From a virus, in the IMG/VR virus record IMGVR_UViG_3300035071_000151, positions 1 through 51,993 of that record: a DNA stretch of 51,993 nucleotides; one strand, given 5' to 3'. A model generated the notes under the pieces. The model saw only the letters and a list, made by a program, of their open reading frames with translations. It was not told the DNA's origin and ran no database searches. Both the position numbers and the translations under genes were made by a program. Positions 20,202 to 29,251 of the stretch are shown here, piece after piece. Each line of letters opens with the position of its first letter. Position 1 is the first letter of the stretch.

Positions 20202-21944
20202 ATGCCCCCCTGGTCGTTCGCCGTCCCCGATTGGGAATCCCGCATCCGGCAGGGAAAGCCCCTCCTCCCGGACCTCCCGCTCTTTCCCGACCAGGTGGAG
20301 CAAGCCCGCGGCGTCTTCAACCGCCTGCGCCTCGGCGACGTGCCGGGCAAGCCGACGATGGAGCAGGCCTGCGGCGAATGGTTCCGCGATTTCGCCCTCG
20401 CCGTGCTCGCCAGCGTCGATCCCGCCACCGGCCGCCGCATGGTTCCCGAGGCCTTCCTCGTCGTCCCGAAGAAAAACAGCAAGACCACCGGCGGCGCGCT
20501 GCTGATGCTGACCGCGCTGCTCGCCAACCGCCGCCCCAACGCCGAATTCCAGCTCATCGCGCCGACCCAGCTCATCGCGGAGCTGGCCTTCAGCCAAGTG
20601 CTCGGCGCGATCTCCGCCGACGCCTATCTCGCCAAAATGCTGCATGTGCAAACACACAAGAAGCAGATCACCGATCCGCGCACGCTGGCCTATCTGCGCA
20701 TTAAGAGCTTCGACCCCAAGATCCTCACCGGCACGCGCTCCGCCGGCACGCTGCTCGACGAAGTGCATCTGCTCGGCAATGAGCACGAGGCCGATCGCGT
20801 CGTCCGCCAGCTTCGCGGCGGCATGATCAGCCAGCCCGAGGCCTTCTTCGTGATGATCACCACGCAAAGCGAGCGGCCGCCCGCCGGCGTGTTCAAATCC
20901 GAGCTGGCCCGCGCCCGCGACGTGCGCGACGGCAAGCGCGACGAGGCCATGCTGGCCGTGCTCTACGAATTTCCCGACGCGATCCGCGCGGCCCGCAAGG
21001 ATCGTGATGGCGTCTACGCCTGGGAAGACCCAAAACTGTGGCCGATGGTCACGCCAAACCTCAACCGCTCGATCTCGATCGGCGCGCTGATCTCGCTCTA
21101 CAAGAAGGCCAAGGGCGACGGCGAAAGCGAACTGATCGGCTGGGCCTCGCAGCATCTCAACATCGAGGTCGGCCAGCAGCTCCGCGCCGACCGCTGGGCC
21201 GGCGCCGATCTCTGGCAAGGCGCGATCGACAAGAAGCTCGCCAGCCTCGACGATCTGCTGGAGCGCTGCGAGGTCGTCACGGTCGGCATGGACGGCGGCG
21301 GCCTCAACGATCTGCTCTCGCTCGCCGTGATCGGCCGCGAGCGCGGTGACGGCGACGTGTTCCGCCGCCGCTGGCTCTGTTGGACGCATAGCTGGGCCTA
21401 TACTTCCGTGCTCGAGCAAAACAAGCAGGAAGAGCCCAAGCTCCGCGACTTCGAAAAGGCCGGCGAACTGACCATCTTCGACCAGATGGGCGACGACATC
21501 GACGAACTGACGCAAATCGTCGTGAAAATCCACGAAACCGGCCTGCTCTCCCAGGTCGGCGCCGACGCCGCCGGGGTCGGCTCCTTCGTCGACTCGATCT
21601 ACGCGGCGATCTTCGGCGGCGACCAGCCGCCGGAGGACGAAGACGCGCTGGTCGTCGCGGTGCCGCAAGGCTACCCGCTCCAGCAGGCCAGCAAGACCTG
21701 CGAGCGCCGCCTCGCCGATCGCCGCCTGCTGCACGGCGGCCAGGGCATAATGACCTGGGCGGTCGGCAACGCCAAAACCGAAATGCGGGGCAACGCCATG
21801 TATATCACCAAGGCGGTTTCGGGCTCCGCCAAGATCGATCCGCTGATGGCGCTGTTCGACGCGGCCTTCCTAATGGCCCGCAACCCGCAGACGCGCGACC
21901 TGAGCATTTATACCGCCGATCGCGGCCTGGCGGTGTTCGGTTGA
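20202..21944 (+). CDS. Large terminase subunit (HK97-like TerL)
   Basis: 580 residues. The packaging motor and nuclease. The ATPase half has Walker A VPKKNSKT (88-95) and Walker B TLLDE (183-187) preceding the coupling motif ITTQ. The nuclease half begins near 360 with VGMDGGGLNDLLSLAV, continues with GADAAGVG, and ends with DPLMALFDAAFLM, matching the RNase H-like fold. The protein has the full length and order of PF03354-type terminases. The portal begins inside its stop codon. Confidence 0.95.
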   Translation: MPPWSFAVPDWESRIRQGKPLLPDLPLFPDQVEQARGVFNRLRLGDVPGKPTMEQACGEWFRDFALAVLASVDPATGRRMVPEAFLVVPKKNSKTTGGALLMLTALLANRRPNAEFQLIAPTQLIAELAFSQVLGAISADAYLAKMLHVQTHKKQITDPRTLAYLRIKSFDPKILTGTRSAGTLLDEVHLLGNEHEADRVVRQLRGGMISQPEAFFVMITTQSERPPAGVFKSELARARDVRDGKRDEAMLAVLYEFPDAIRAARKDRDGVYAWEDPKLWPMVTPNLNRSISIGALISLYKKAKGDGESELIGWASQHLNIEVGQQLRADRWAGADLWQGAIDKKLASLDDLLERCEVVTVGMDGGGLNDLLSLAVIGRERGDGDVFRRRWLCWTHSWAYTSVLEQNKQEEPKLRDFEKAGELTIFDQMGDDIDELTQIVVKIHETGLLSQVGADAAGVGSFVDSIYAAIFGGDQPPEDEDALVVAVPQGYPLQQASKTCERRLADRRLLHGGQGIMTWAVGNAKTEMRGNAMYITKAVSGSAKIDPLMALFDAAFLMARNPQTRDLSIYTADRGLAVFG

Positions 21945-23239
21945 GCGGCCCCTTGACCGGGCGCCGCGCCGATATCGAGCGCTCGCAATCGTTCCTGCGC
22001 TCGATGGACTCCAACACCGACGAACAGCTCTGGTCCGCGACCTATATGGTCTCGCAGACCAATTCCGGCATGAACGTCAGCCAGGTCACGGCGCTCTCCT
22101 GCGCCGCGATCTTCGCCTGCGTCTCGATGCTGGCGGAAGACGTCGCCAAGCTCCGCCCACTGTTCTTCAAGCGCCGCGACGATGGCGGACGTGATCTCGT
22201 CACCAATCACTGGCTGCCCACGCTGTTTCGCCGCCCCAACGACTTCCAGAGCGGCTTCGAATTTCGCGAAATGCTGATGGTTCAGCTTTGCCTGCGCTCC
22301 AACGCCTTCTCGGTCATCATCCGCAACCGCGCCGGCCGGCCGATCAAGCTGATCCCGGTCAATTCCGACCGCGTGGCGATCTGGGAAGCGCCGACCGGCG
22401 ATCTGTTCTACCGCGTCACGCCGCTCGGCTTGCACGAGCGCGCCGAGCTGATCAATGAGCCCTTCCTGATCCCGGCGGAAGACATCCTCCACATTCGCGG
22501 CCTGTCGATCAACGGCCTGCTCGGCGCCGCCCGCATCGTGCTCGGCAAGGAGGCCATCGGCCTGTCGCTGGCCTATGAGAACCAGGCGGCGCGCTGGATG
22601 GGCGGCGGCTCCAAGCCCTCGGGCATTCTGACGACCGACAAGAAGCTGACGCCCGAAGCCGCCAAGCGCATGTCGGCCGACTGGCGCGAACAGCAGGGCG
22701 GCCCGCAAAATGTCGGCAAGGTCGCCGTGCTGGAGCAAGGCCTCAAATATCAGACGATCGCCTTCGACGCGGTGCAGATGGATTTCATCAAGTCGCGGCA
22801 ATATCAGCTCGAGGAAGTCGCGCGGCTGCTGCGCATCCCGCTCTACATGGTCGGCGGCGCGCAGGGCGGCAAAGGCGCGAGCGGTTCGATCGAACAGCAG
22901 GCGACCGAATATCTCAACTACACGCTGACCGGCTACACCTCGCGCTTTCGCGAGAAATATGACCTCGCCTTCGACATCGAGGGCGAGGGCCTCGAGCTCG
23001 ATTTCGACTACGGCGTGCTGACCCGGGCCGACCAATCGACCCGCTACACCAATTATTCCAAGGGCATCGCCGGCGGCTATCTGACGCCCAACCAATGCCG
23101 GATCGACGACGGCCAAAACCCGCTCCCCGGCGGCGACAAGCTATGGATGCCGAGCAACGTCGCTTACGCGGGCAGCCACGCGAGCGGCCTGTTGCCGGAC
23201 GGCGGCGGAAGGCCAGCGGGAAGCGAGAATGTCGAATGA
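21941..23239 (+). CDS. Portal protein (HK97 family)
   Basis: 432 residues. Forms the dodecameric ring at the capsid vertex through which DNA passes. Recognisable portal blocks: NVSQVTALSCAAIFACVSMLAEDVAKL, RNRAGRPIKLIPVN, LHIRGLSINGLLGA, RQYQLEEVARLLRIPLYMVGG, and a Gly/Pro-rich C terminus ending GDKLWMPSNV. It starts at TTG 21941, overlapping the TerL stop as TTGA; no better start is seen before the conserved region. Confidence 0.95.
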   Translation: MSGPLTGRRADIERSQSFLRSMDSNTDEQLWSATYMVSQTNSGMNVSQVTALSCAAIFACVSMLAEDVAKLRPLFFKRRDDGGRDLVTNHWLPTLFRRPNDFQSGFEFREMLMVQLCLRSNAFSVIIRNRAGRPIKLIPVNSDRVAIWEAPTGDLFYRVTPLGLHERAELINEPFLIPAEDILHIRGLSINGLLGAARIVLGKEAIGLSLAYENQAARWMGGGSKPSGILTTDKKLTPEAAKRMSADWREQQGGPQNVGKVAVLEQGLKYQTIAFDAVQMDFIKSRQYQLEEVARLLRIPLYMVGGAQGGKGASGSIEQQATEYLNYTLTGYTSRFREKYDLAFDIEGEGLELDFDYGVLTRADQSTRYTNYSKGIAGGYLTPNQCRIDDGQNPLPGGDKLWMPSNVAYAGSHASGLLPDGGGRPAGSENVE

Positions 23240-23272
23240 TCCCCCTCGGGAAGCTGAAGAATTGAGGAAAAA

Positions 23273-23785
23273 ATGGAAGCTACCATTGGCGAAGGCGGGG
23301 CGAAGTTGAGCGCCGAACTTATGTGCAATGATGACGGGATTCTTGAGATCATAGTCGTCACCGAAGCCGGAACGGTCTGCTTTCCTCTTAATGAGATGAT
23401 TGAGGAATTTTACCAGTCTCTCTCCGATCGCACTGATATTGAAGATCCCATCGATCCGGAGGACATTCGCGCAGCTGCTTACGAAAAAGCCAAACCCGCG
23501 CTTAGGCGCGCGGCCGAGAGGCTTTGCCCGAAGTTGATTTATCCGCAGCAGAACGAAGCGCGGCTCGATCAAACCGTAATGTTCGATGTCGGCGATTGGT
23601 ATCTGTCGACCGAAGTCACCGCCGACATTCTCGCAAGATCGCGGAAAGGTCTGTCCGAGGCAATCGAACGTGGCGCCGCGCGCCGCGTCGCCCGTTTCGC
23701 CGAATTCCGCGCCGTGATGGCGGAACAAGGCGTCGATGCGCCAACTATCGATAGCGTGATAGCGCGCCTCGCGCCGGACCTGTAG
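23273..23785 (+). CDS. Accessory protein of unknown function between portal and protease
   Basis: 170 residues, acidic, no signal peptide or membrane span. It opens with a beta-rich stretch (LSAELMCNDDGILEIIVVTEAG) and continues in helices; a Pro-Ile-Asp rich block lies at about 60-70. GAGG lies five bases before the ATG. It is not part of the usual HK97 order (portal, protease, capsid), so it is probably a moron. Function not recognised. Confidence 0.65.
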   Translation: MEATIGEGGAKLSAELMCNDDGILEIIVVTEAGTVCFPLNEMIEEFYQSLSDRTDIEDPIDPEDIRAAAYEKAKPALRRAAERLCPKLIYPQQNEARLDQTVMFDVGDWYLSTEVTADILARSRKGLSEAIERGAARRVARFAEFRAVMAEQGVDAPTIDSVIARLAPDL

Positions 23786-23821
23786 AATCGCATTTCCTCG
23801 CAGCCATGAGGATCAAGCGCG

Positions 23822-24403
23822 ATGAAGTTTCAGGCCTTCATCGTCCCCGGAGGAGCGAAAGCTCCCCTTGCATTCGCGCCGGGCGTGGCTGTCCGGGCGA
23901 CGATGGAGATGAAAATGCAAAAGTCCCAGAAAACCGCGGCGCAATTTGATCGGGACGCGGATGAACTCATTGGAGTAATTATCGACATAGAAAAGTCATT
24001 AGAAAAAATACAATTTGTTTGGCCAATTCACGCGAAAATGACCATTGATGAAATGATTGACACGTTGTTTATCGTAGAGCAATCAGAGCTTTGGCTGTCA
24101 ATGTGGCGTGATAACGGGAGCGATATCGACGACGACTTATTCGTCGAGTATAATTCAACAGTAAGCCTATGCGCCGGCAAATTTAGATTGCAGAGAGTTA
24201 AGCTAATAGACTTGATAAATAAGGAGATTTACTCATACGTGGCCGATTCGGCAGAGGCGGGCGAGCTGATTAAGGCAGCAGAAGCTGACGAGACCATGAC
24301 GACTAAGGAGACCGACATGCTTCGATTGTTGCTTCGGCTGCGCGATACATATTCCGAATGGAAGAAAGAAATCGCGCAGCGCGGACCCGCCGTTGAGCTT
24401 TAG
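23822..24403 (+). CDS. Accessory alpha-helical protein, unknown function
   Basis: 193 residues; AGGA lies about nine bases before ATG 23822. After an Ala/Pro-rich N terminus the protein is helical and acidic (AQFDRDADELIGVIIDIEKSLEKI, LFIVEQSELWLSMWRDNGSDIDDD) with a Lys/Arg-rich end (TYSEWKKEIAQRG). The DNA from about 23930 to 24300 is markedly richer in A and T than the structural genes, suggesting recent acquisition. An internal ATG (23903) could be an alternative start. Confidence 0.6.
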   Translation: MKFQAFIVPGGAKAPLAFAPGVAVRATMEMKMQKSQKTAAQFDRDADELIGVIIDIEKSLEKIQFVWPIHAKMTIDEMIDTLFIVEQSELWLSMWRDNGSDIDDDLFVEYNSTVSLCAGKFRLQRVKLIDLINKEIYSYVADSAEAGELIKAAEADETMTTKETDMLRLLLRLRDTYSEWKKEIAQRGPAVEL

Positions 24404-24412
24404 GTCGTTGTG

Positions 24413-24463
24413 TTAGCGCGCCACTACAACCTTGCGTCGGCGCCCGCATCTTTCCGAAGGCTT
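24413..24463 (-). pseudogene. Remnant C-terminal tail of a regulator gene
   Basis: Out of frame just beyond the stop of the 24478-24720 gene, the minus strand encodes KPSERCGRRRKVVVAR, closely resembling the tail SSERRGRPRKTAEG of the regulator at 24848-25123. The DNA match extends over roughly 40 bases. It looks like a lost basic, AT-hook-like tail. Confidence 0.45.
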
Positions 24464-24477
24464 CGTCGCCAGGACGA

Positions 24478-24720
24478 TTAAGCCATCGCTGCGTTAGAGA
24501 TCTTATGTCGCGAGCCGGGAATATAATCTTTGGCGATCGGCCCGGCTACGCGTGTATAGCGCCCATGCTTTTCGATCCTGAGAGCGCCAGCCTTAATGTC
24601 AGCGTAAATCGTCGTCATTCCGCAGCACTTAGCGACGGCGAGCTGCTGAAGCGACCAATAATGTCCCTGTTGAAAACGCTCGGCATCCATAGCGGCCGTT
24701 TCGTTGGTCATAGCTTGCAT
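24478..24720 (-). CDS. Small HTH DNA-binding protein (AlpA/excisionase-like)
   Basis: 80 residues from ATG 24720, preceded by AGGGAG eight bases upstream (the open frame reaches 24813). The fold reads YWSLQQLAVAKCCGMTTIYADIKAGALRIEKHGRYTRV, a winged-helix pattern of AlpA/MerR-type proteins. It is transcribed against the head genes. Its promoter side carries a perfect 14-bp inverted repeat, a plausible autoregulatory operator. Confidence 0.6.
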   Translation of the reverse strand: MQAMTNETAAMDAERFQQGHYWSLQQLAVAKCCGMTTIYADIKAGALRIEKHGRYTRVAGPIAKDYIPGSRHKISNAAMA

Positions 24721-24799
24721 TGCTTTTTCTCCCTGTGTGCGATGGCGAACACGCGAGAGAATTTCAACGAACGGAATCCATAAATCAATGGGCGAGACC

Positions 24800-24839
24800 G
24801 CAATTAGCGTCACGTCTTATAAGCGGTGACGCTAATTGC
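24800..24839. promoter_or_regulatory. Perfect 14-bp inverted repeat, candidate operator
   Basis: GCAATTAGCGTCAC (24800-24813), a 12-base spacer, and GTGACGCTAATTGC (24826-24839). The spacer contains CTTATAAG, which could serve as a -10 element. It lies between the two leftward HTH genes, about 80 bp upstream of the start at 24720. There is no T-run, so an operator is more likely than a terminator. Confidence 0.65.
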
Positions 24840-24847
24840 ATCACATC

Positions 24848-25123
24848 TCATCCTTCCGCCGTCTTGCGCGGCCGCCCGCGTCTTTCCGAAGACTTCGCGT
24901 CGGGGGCGAGAGGGGTGGCGCGCAGCGGGCCGGAAATCTTAGAAAGCGCATATTCGTCGAGGTCTTCTTGCCTGTAGAGGACAATCGGGCCGCGCTTGAA
25001 GAATATGGGGCCAGCTCCCGTGACCACGCCTTTGGCGAGCAAGCTCACGCTGCCGAACCCGAACGTCTCCTTCAGGTAACGCGCCGCCGCGTCGCGGCGC
25101 ATGTATCGAGGCGAGTTATTCAT
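24848..25123 (-). CDS. HTH regulator with AT-hook-like tail
   Basis: 91 residues. A winged-helix-like part (RRDAAARYLKETFGFGSVSLLAKGVV, then GPIFFKRGPIVLYRQEDLDEYALSK) matches small excisionase/AlpA-type proteins. The C terminus ends with ERRGRPRK, the core of an AT-hook that grips the minor groove. It is encoded leftward, in tandem with the other HTH gene. Together they may silence the accessory genes beside them or regulate the prophage. Confidence 0.65.
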   Translation of the reverse strand: MNNSPRYMRRDAAARYLKETFGFGSVSLLAKGVVTGAGPIFFKRGPIVLYRQEDLDEYALSKISGPLRATPLAPDAKSSERRGRPRKTAEG

Positions 25124-25410
25124 TTTATGCCATCCCCGTGAAACGCCGGGTCGCGTCCCGGAATAGCAATGAAACTGGCATATGCGACTTCAAAAGTAAG
25201 GTGCAAAACGCCCCGACTTAGATTTTCCCACCCTTCCGCGCCCCTCGACTCCCCGCTGTTCTGGACGGCCGCGAAAGCCCGTCGAAAGACGCGCGTCTAA
25301 AGACGCCCTTGCGGCAAACGCGGTCCGATCGAAGAGGGGCAGGCGCCGCCCGCCGCCCGAGTGCGGAGCAATCGGACAAGACGCCGTTTTTTCAGAGGGA
25401 ACATAAAGCG
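25124..25410. other. Non-coding border of the accessory segment
   Basis: No gene found. It contains a self-complementary AGACGCGCGTCT (25287-25298) and the upstream region of the leftward regulator. The usual GC-rich structural-gene composition resumes about here. Confidence 0.5.
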
Positions 25411-25530
25411 ATGATCGTCATTCGCCGCCGGCCGTTCCTGGTCCGGTTCATCAACTCCTATCGCGCCTGGCGCGTGTTCGGGATGATCCGGCGCGACGCG
25501 CTGGCAGCGGCATGGATCATCAGCACATGA
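25411..25530 (+). CDS. Small phage protein preceding the protease
   Basis: 39 residues: a basic N terminus (MIVIRRRPFLVRFINSYRAWR), then MIRRDALAAAWIIST. Proteins of this type (a short helix with 'SYR...DALxxAW') occur between portal and protease in related prophages as far as I recall. AGAGGGA lies about 11 bases upstream. Its stop overlaps the protease ATG as ATGA, which fixes the protease start. Confidence 0.6.
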   Translation: MIVIRRRPFLVRFINSYRAWRVFGMIRRDALAAAWIIST

Positions 25531-27137
25531 CCGAGACCGTCCGCTATCTCGCCACCGGCGCGGTCGACGCCGCCGCCGGGGAAGACGACGCCGCGCGAAA
25601 AATTTCGTGGATCTTCTCCAACGAAGACGTTTGCCTCGACCAGCACACGATCAGCGCCGCCGGCTGGGAATTGGACGATTATCTCCGCAACCCCGTGCTG
25701 CTGTTCGCCCATGACCAGAACGCCCCGCCGGTCGGCCGCGTGACGCGGATCGAAAAGCGCGGCGCGCTGCTGGTCGGCGACACCGTGTTCGCCGACGCCG
25801 AAACCTTCCCCTTCGCCGATACGATCTACCGGCTGGTCAAGGGCCGCTTCCTCAACGCGACCTCGGTCTCGTGGTTCCCGCTCGAATTCAAGCCGGCGCG
25901 CGACCGCTCGCGGCCGGAGGGAATCGACTTCCTGAAGCAAAAGCTGCTCGAAATCTCGGTCGTGCCCGTGCCGGCCAACCCGGCCGCGCTGGCCACGGCG
26001 CGCAATTTGGGAATCGACACCTCGCCCTTGCGCGAGTGGGCCGAGCGCATCCTCGACGGCGCGTCGCTCGCCATCCCGCGCGCCGCCGCCGCGACCATCT
26101 ACCGGGAGACGCAAATGCCGGTTCGCGCGACGAAAGAGTCCAACTGGAAATGCGGCGCGTCGCGCAATCTGCCGCTCGACGAAGACTCCGATTGGGACGG
26201 CCCCGCCGCGCAAAAAGCGGTGTTCGAGGCCTGCGGTTTCGACGGCGACAAGCCCGATCTCGCCAAGGCGCGCAAGGCCTTCCTGGTCTACGACGCCGCC
26301 AACCCCAAGCTGAAGGGCTCCTACAAGCTCCCCTTCGCGACGACCAAGGGCGGCCGCCTGACGGCGGTCGCCGCCGGCCTGCGCGCCGCCGCCTCGCGGC
26401 TCCCCCAAACCGACATCCCCGACGACGTGCGAGATTCCGCGCGCGCCGTGATCGACCATTACGAGGGCAAGATGACCAAGGAAAAGGATAGCCGCGCTCT
26501 CGTGACCAAGCGCGGGCTCTACGCGGTGAGCAATCTCGCCTATCTGCTGGCGATGGCCGGCTCGATCAAATCGGATGTCGATTACGAGGAAGCCGCCGAG
26601 GGCGACGCCGACAGCCCCAACCCCGCGAACATGCTCGCCGTGCTCCACGCGCTCGGCAAGGCGATGATCGACATGGCCGCCGAGGAAGTCGCCGAGCTGC
26701 TCGCCAGCTTCGATCCGGTCGACGCCGCCGGCGCGGAGCGCGCGCTCGCGGCGATGGCGTTCACCCGCGCCGGGAAGCGGCTCGCAAGGGGCGACAAGGA
26801 AGAACTCGAAGATATCCAGGGCCGCTGCGCGCGCGGGACGCGGATGCTCCGCGCGCTGATCGACGACTATTCCGGCGGCGACGAAGACCTTTCCGACGAC
26901 GATACGCGCGCCGCGATGTTCGACCGCGCCGAGGCGGTCCACGACCAGTGCGCCCGCGCCGCCGACCAGTTGCGCGCCCATATCGACGGCCGCGCCCCGC
27001 CGGAAGATGGCGACGGCGCCGGCAATCCTCCGGCGAACCCGCCCGATGATGACGCCCGCTCCGCCGCCGCCAGCGCCGAGGAGCGCCGCCGCAAGGCCGC
27101 CGCGTTGCGCGCCAAGGACATGATCTACGGCGACTGA
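25527..27137 (+). CDS. HK97-type prohead protease with scaffold-like extension
   Basis: 536 residues. The S78 serine protease domain fills the first 180: the catalytic His is in LLFAHDQNAPPVGRV, the Ser in LNATSVSWFPLEF, then LLEISVVPVPANP. Residues 205-320 form an extra domain (WKCGASRNLPLDE, AFLVYDAANPKLKGSYKLPFA) that I associate with some phage proteases. The remainder is acidic and helical, ending in a charged coiled region, and probably acts as a fused scaffold, as no separate scaffold gene is seen. ATG 25527 is preferred over ATG 25512. Confidence 0.92.
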   Translation: MTETVRYLATGAVDAAAGEDDAARKISWIFSNEDVCLDQHTISAAGWELDDYLRNPVLLFAHDQNAPPVGRVTRIEKRGALLVGDTVFADAETFPFADTIYRLVKGRFLNATSVSWFPLEFKPARDRSRPEGIDFLKQKLLEISVVPVPANPAALATARNLGIDTSPLREWAERILDGASLAIPRAAAATIYRETQMPVRATKESNWKCGASRNLPLDEDSDWDGPAAQKAVFEACGFDGDKPDLAKARKAFLVYDAANPKLKGSYKLPFATTKGGRLTAVAAGLRAAASRLPQTDIPDDVRDSARAVIDHYEGKMTKEKDSRALVTKRGLYAVSNLAYLLAMAGSIKSDVDYEEAAEGDADSPNPANMLAVLHALGKAMIDMAAEEVAELLASFDPVDAAGAERALAAMAFTRAGKRLARGDKEELEDIQGRCARGTRMLRALIDDYSGGDEDLSDDDTRAAMFDRAEAVHDQCARAADQLRAHIDGRAPPEDGDGAGNPPANPPDDDARSAAASAEERRRKAAALRAKDMIYGD

Positions 27138-27249
27138 CCAGTTTCCCGCGACAGGCGGCCCTGCTTCGCGCTTCAAAGGCGCGGACGGCGCGAACGCGCG
27201 CCGGGTGAGGGGCAAGTTTCACCCAAGACCTCGTTCAAAGGAAAATCAG

Positions 27250-28692
27250 ATGTCTCTCATCCTTGATCTCAAGAAGACGCGATCCAACGCTCTCAAAAAG
27301 CTTGGCTCCGACGAAGCCGTTCACGATTCGACTCTCTACGCGTCGCTCGAAGCCGAAATCGCCGAACTCGACGCCAAGATCGGCCGCGCCGTCAAGGCGC
27401 GCGACCTCGCCGCGGCCGACGCCCGCCCGGCCAACGGCCACGCCGACGAAGAGGGCCAGGAAGGCGTCGAAGGCTATGACAACGACGCGCCGGTGGCGCG
27501 CGATGTCGAGCAACTGGCGTTCGAGCGCGGCGCGCAGCGCGGCGCCGCGACGCGCGATCTGGCTTATGGCTCCGCCGCGCAATCCTTCGCCAGCAAATTC
27601 GAGCGCAAGGTTTCGATGGCGCGCGCCGCCAGCGGGATGCGCCTCAACAAGGGCAAGCATTTCCGCTCGCTCGGCGAGCAGCTGCAGGCGATCAAGACCT
27701 ATTACGAAAGCCGCGGCTCCAACACCGACGCGCGCCTTGTCCGCGCGCCGACCGGCGCGGGCGAAGTCGATCCGACCGGCGGCGGCTTCCTGGTCCAGAC
27801 CGATTTCGCGACCGCCATCTTCGAGATCGCCCACGACATGGGCGAAATCCTCGGCATGGTGAACAAGATTCCGATCGGCGACAAATTCAACGGCATCAAA
27901 ATCCCCGGCGTCGACGAAACCAGCCGCGCCACCGGATCGCGCTGGGGCGGCGTCCAGTCCTACTGGACCGACGAAGGCACGAACCCCGGAGCCTCGAAGC
28001 CGAAGTTCAAGATGATCGAATTCAGCCTGCATAAGCTGATGTCGATCATGTATACGACCGACGAATTGCTGCAGGATTCCGTCGCCCTGACCGCGATCGC
28101 CTCTCAGGCGTTCTCGGAAGAAGTCATGTTCATGACCGAGGACGCGATCTACGAGGGCACGGGCGCGGGCATGCCGAAGGGCATTTTGGGATGCTCCGCC
28201 CAAGTGACCCATGCGGCGGAGACCGGCCAGAAGACGCAGACCATCGTCAAGGAAAACATCGACAAGATGTGGTCGCGGCTTTGGGTGCGCAGCCGCAAGA
28301 ACGCGGTCTGGCTGATCAGCCAGGACATCTTGCCGCAACTGTTCGCGCTCAACCAGGCGGTCGGCACCGGCGGCCAGCTCGTGTTCATGCCGCCCGGCGG
28401 CCAGTCCAGCGCGCCCTACGCGACGCTGTTCGGGCGTCCGGTGATCGAGAACGAATATTCGCCGACGCTCGGCACGTCCGGCGACATCATGCTCGCCGAT
28501 CTGTCGCAATACACGCTGGTCGACAAGGGCGGCGTCCAGGCGGCGACCTCGATGCACGTGGCGTTCCTGACCGATCAGCAGGTATTCCGCATCACCTATC
28601 GCGTCGACGGCAAACCGATGTGGACCGCGCCGATGACGCCGTTCAAGGGCACGAACACCCGTTCGCCCTTCGTCGCGCTGGCGACGCGCTAA
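27250..28692 (+). CDS. Major capsid protein (HK97 fold)
   Basis: 480 residues. The N-terminal delta domain (about 1-120) is helical and charged and would be removed by the protease. The capsid fold follows, with GGFLVQTDFATAIFEIAHDM, FSLHKLMSIMYTTDELLQDSVAL, GTGAGMPKGILGC, FGRPVIENEYSPTLGTSGDIMLADLSQYTLVDKGG and RVDGKPMWTAPMTPFKG, all typical of HK97-like capsids. ATG 27250 has AAGGA seven bases upstream. Confidence 0.95.
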   Translation: MSLILDLKKTRSNALKKLGSDEAVHDSTLYASLEAEIAELDAKIGRAVKARDLAAADARPANGHADEEGQEGVEGYDNDAPVARDVEQLAFERGAQRGAATRDLAYGSAAQSFASKFERKVSMARAASGMRLNKGKHFRSLGEQLQAIKTYYESRGSNTDARLVRAPTGAGEVDPTGGGFLVQTDFATAIFEIAHDMGEILGMVNKIPIGDKFNGIKIPGVDETSRATGSRWGGVQSYWTDEGTNPGASKPKFKMIEFSLHKLMSIMYTTDELLQDSVALTAIASQAFSEEVMFMTEDAIYEGTGAGMPKGILGCSAQVTHAAETGQKTQTIVKENIDKMWSRLWVRSRKNAVWLISQDILPQLFALNQAVGTGGQLVFMPPGGQSSAPYATLFGRPVIENEYSPTLGTSGDIMLADLSQYTLVDKGGVQAATSMHVAFLTDQQVFRITYRVDGKPMWTAPMTPFKGTNTRSPFVALATR

Positions 28693-28756
28693 CCCGATCA
28701 ATCGCGGCCGGGCGCGCCCGGCCGTTTCCCTGTCCCAAAATCCATAGGAGCCCCCG

Positions 28757-29251
28757 ATGTCGGGTAGGTCTTTCTCGTTGCCGGCCGAAATTCCGCCGAC
28801 GCAACTGCTCAATCCGGCCGCTGATTCCGGCGGACGAACGAGCGCATATGTGACGCTGAAAAACGCCATCAAGGCTTATATCGTCGTCCACATCACGCAG
28901 GGCGCCGCCAATACGGTCGCTCTCACGCCGCTGCAAGCTCAGAACGTCGCCGGGCTCAATTCGAAGGCGATCAACGCGGTCCCGATCTTCACGAATCTCG
29001 ATACTTCGCTCACATCGGCTCTCACCCAGCAGACCGCGGCCGCCAATTATACGACGGACGCCGGAACGAAGAACAAGATCGTCATCTTCGAAATCCTGCC
29101 CGAAGCCGCGCTCGATTTGGCGAATGGATTTACGACGATCGCCATTCAGACCGGGGCGTCGAGCGCGTCGAACATCACGTTCGCCGTTGTCGAAACCCTC
29201 GCGCAGGTCAAGGCGCTCGGCGCGTCGCAGCCAAACATCCTCGTCAACTAA
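28757..29251 (+). CDS. Putative head decoration or minor structural protein
   Basis: 164 residues, Ala/Thr/Asn-rich and beta-prone (AYIVVHITQGAANTVALTPLQAQ; KNKIVIFEILPEAAL). No catalytic motif or signal peptide. Its place directly after the capsid gene is where head decoration proteins usually lie. Identity is from position only. Confidence 0.6.
   Translation: MSGRSFSLPAEIPPTQLLNPAADSGGRTSAYVTLKNAIKAYIVVHITQGAANTVALTPLQAQNVAGLNSKAINAVPIFTNLDTSLTSALTQQTAAANYTTDAGTKNKIVIFEILPEAALDLANGFTTIAIQTGASSASNITFAVVETLAQVKALGASQPNILVN

Noticed and set aside
19875-21734. Leftward open frame of about 619 codons
   Set aside because: Antisense to TerL, which has clear Walker and nuclease motifs.
25458-28872. 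Two long leftward frames
   Set aside because: Antisense to protease and capsid genes; no ribosome-binding sites and no domain pattern.
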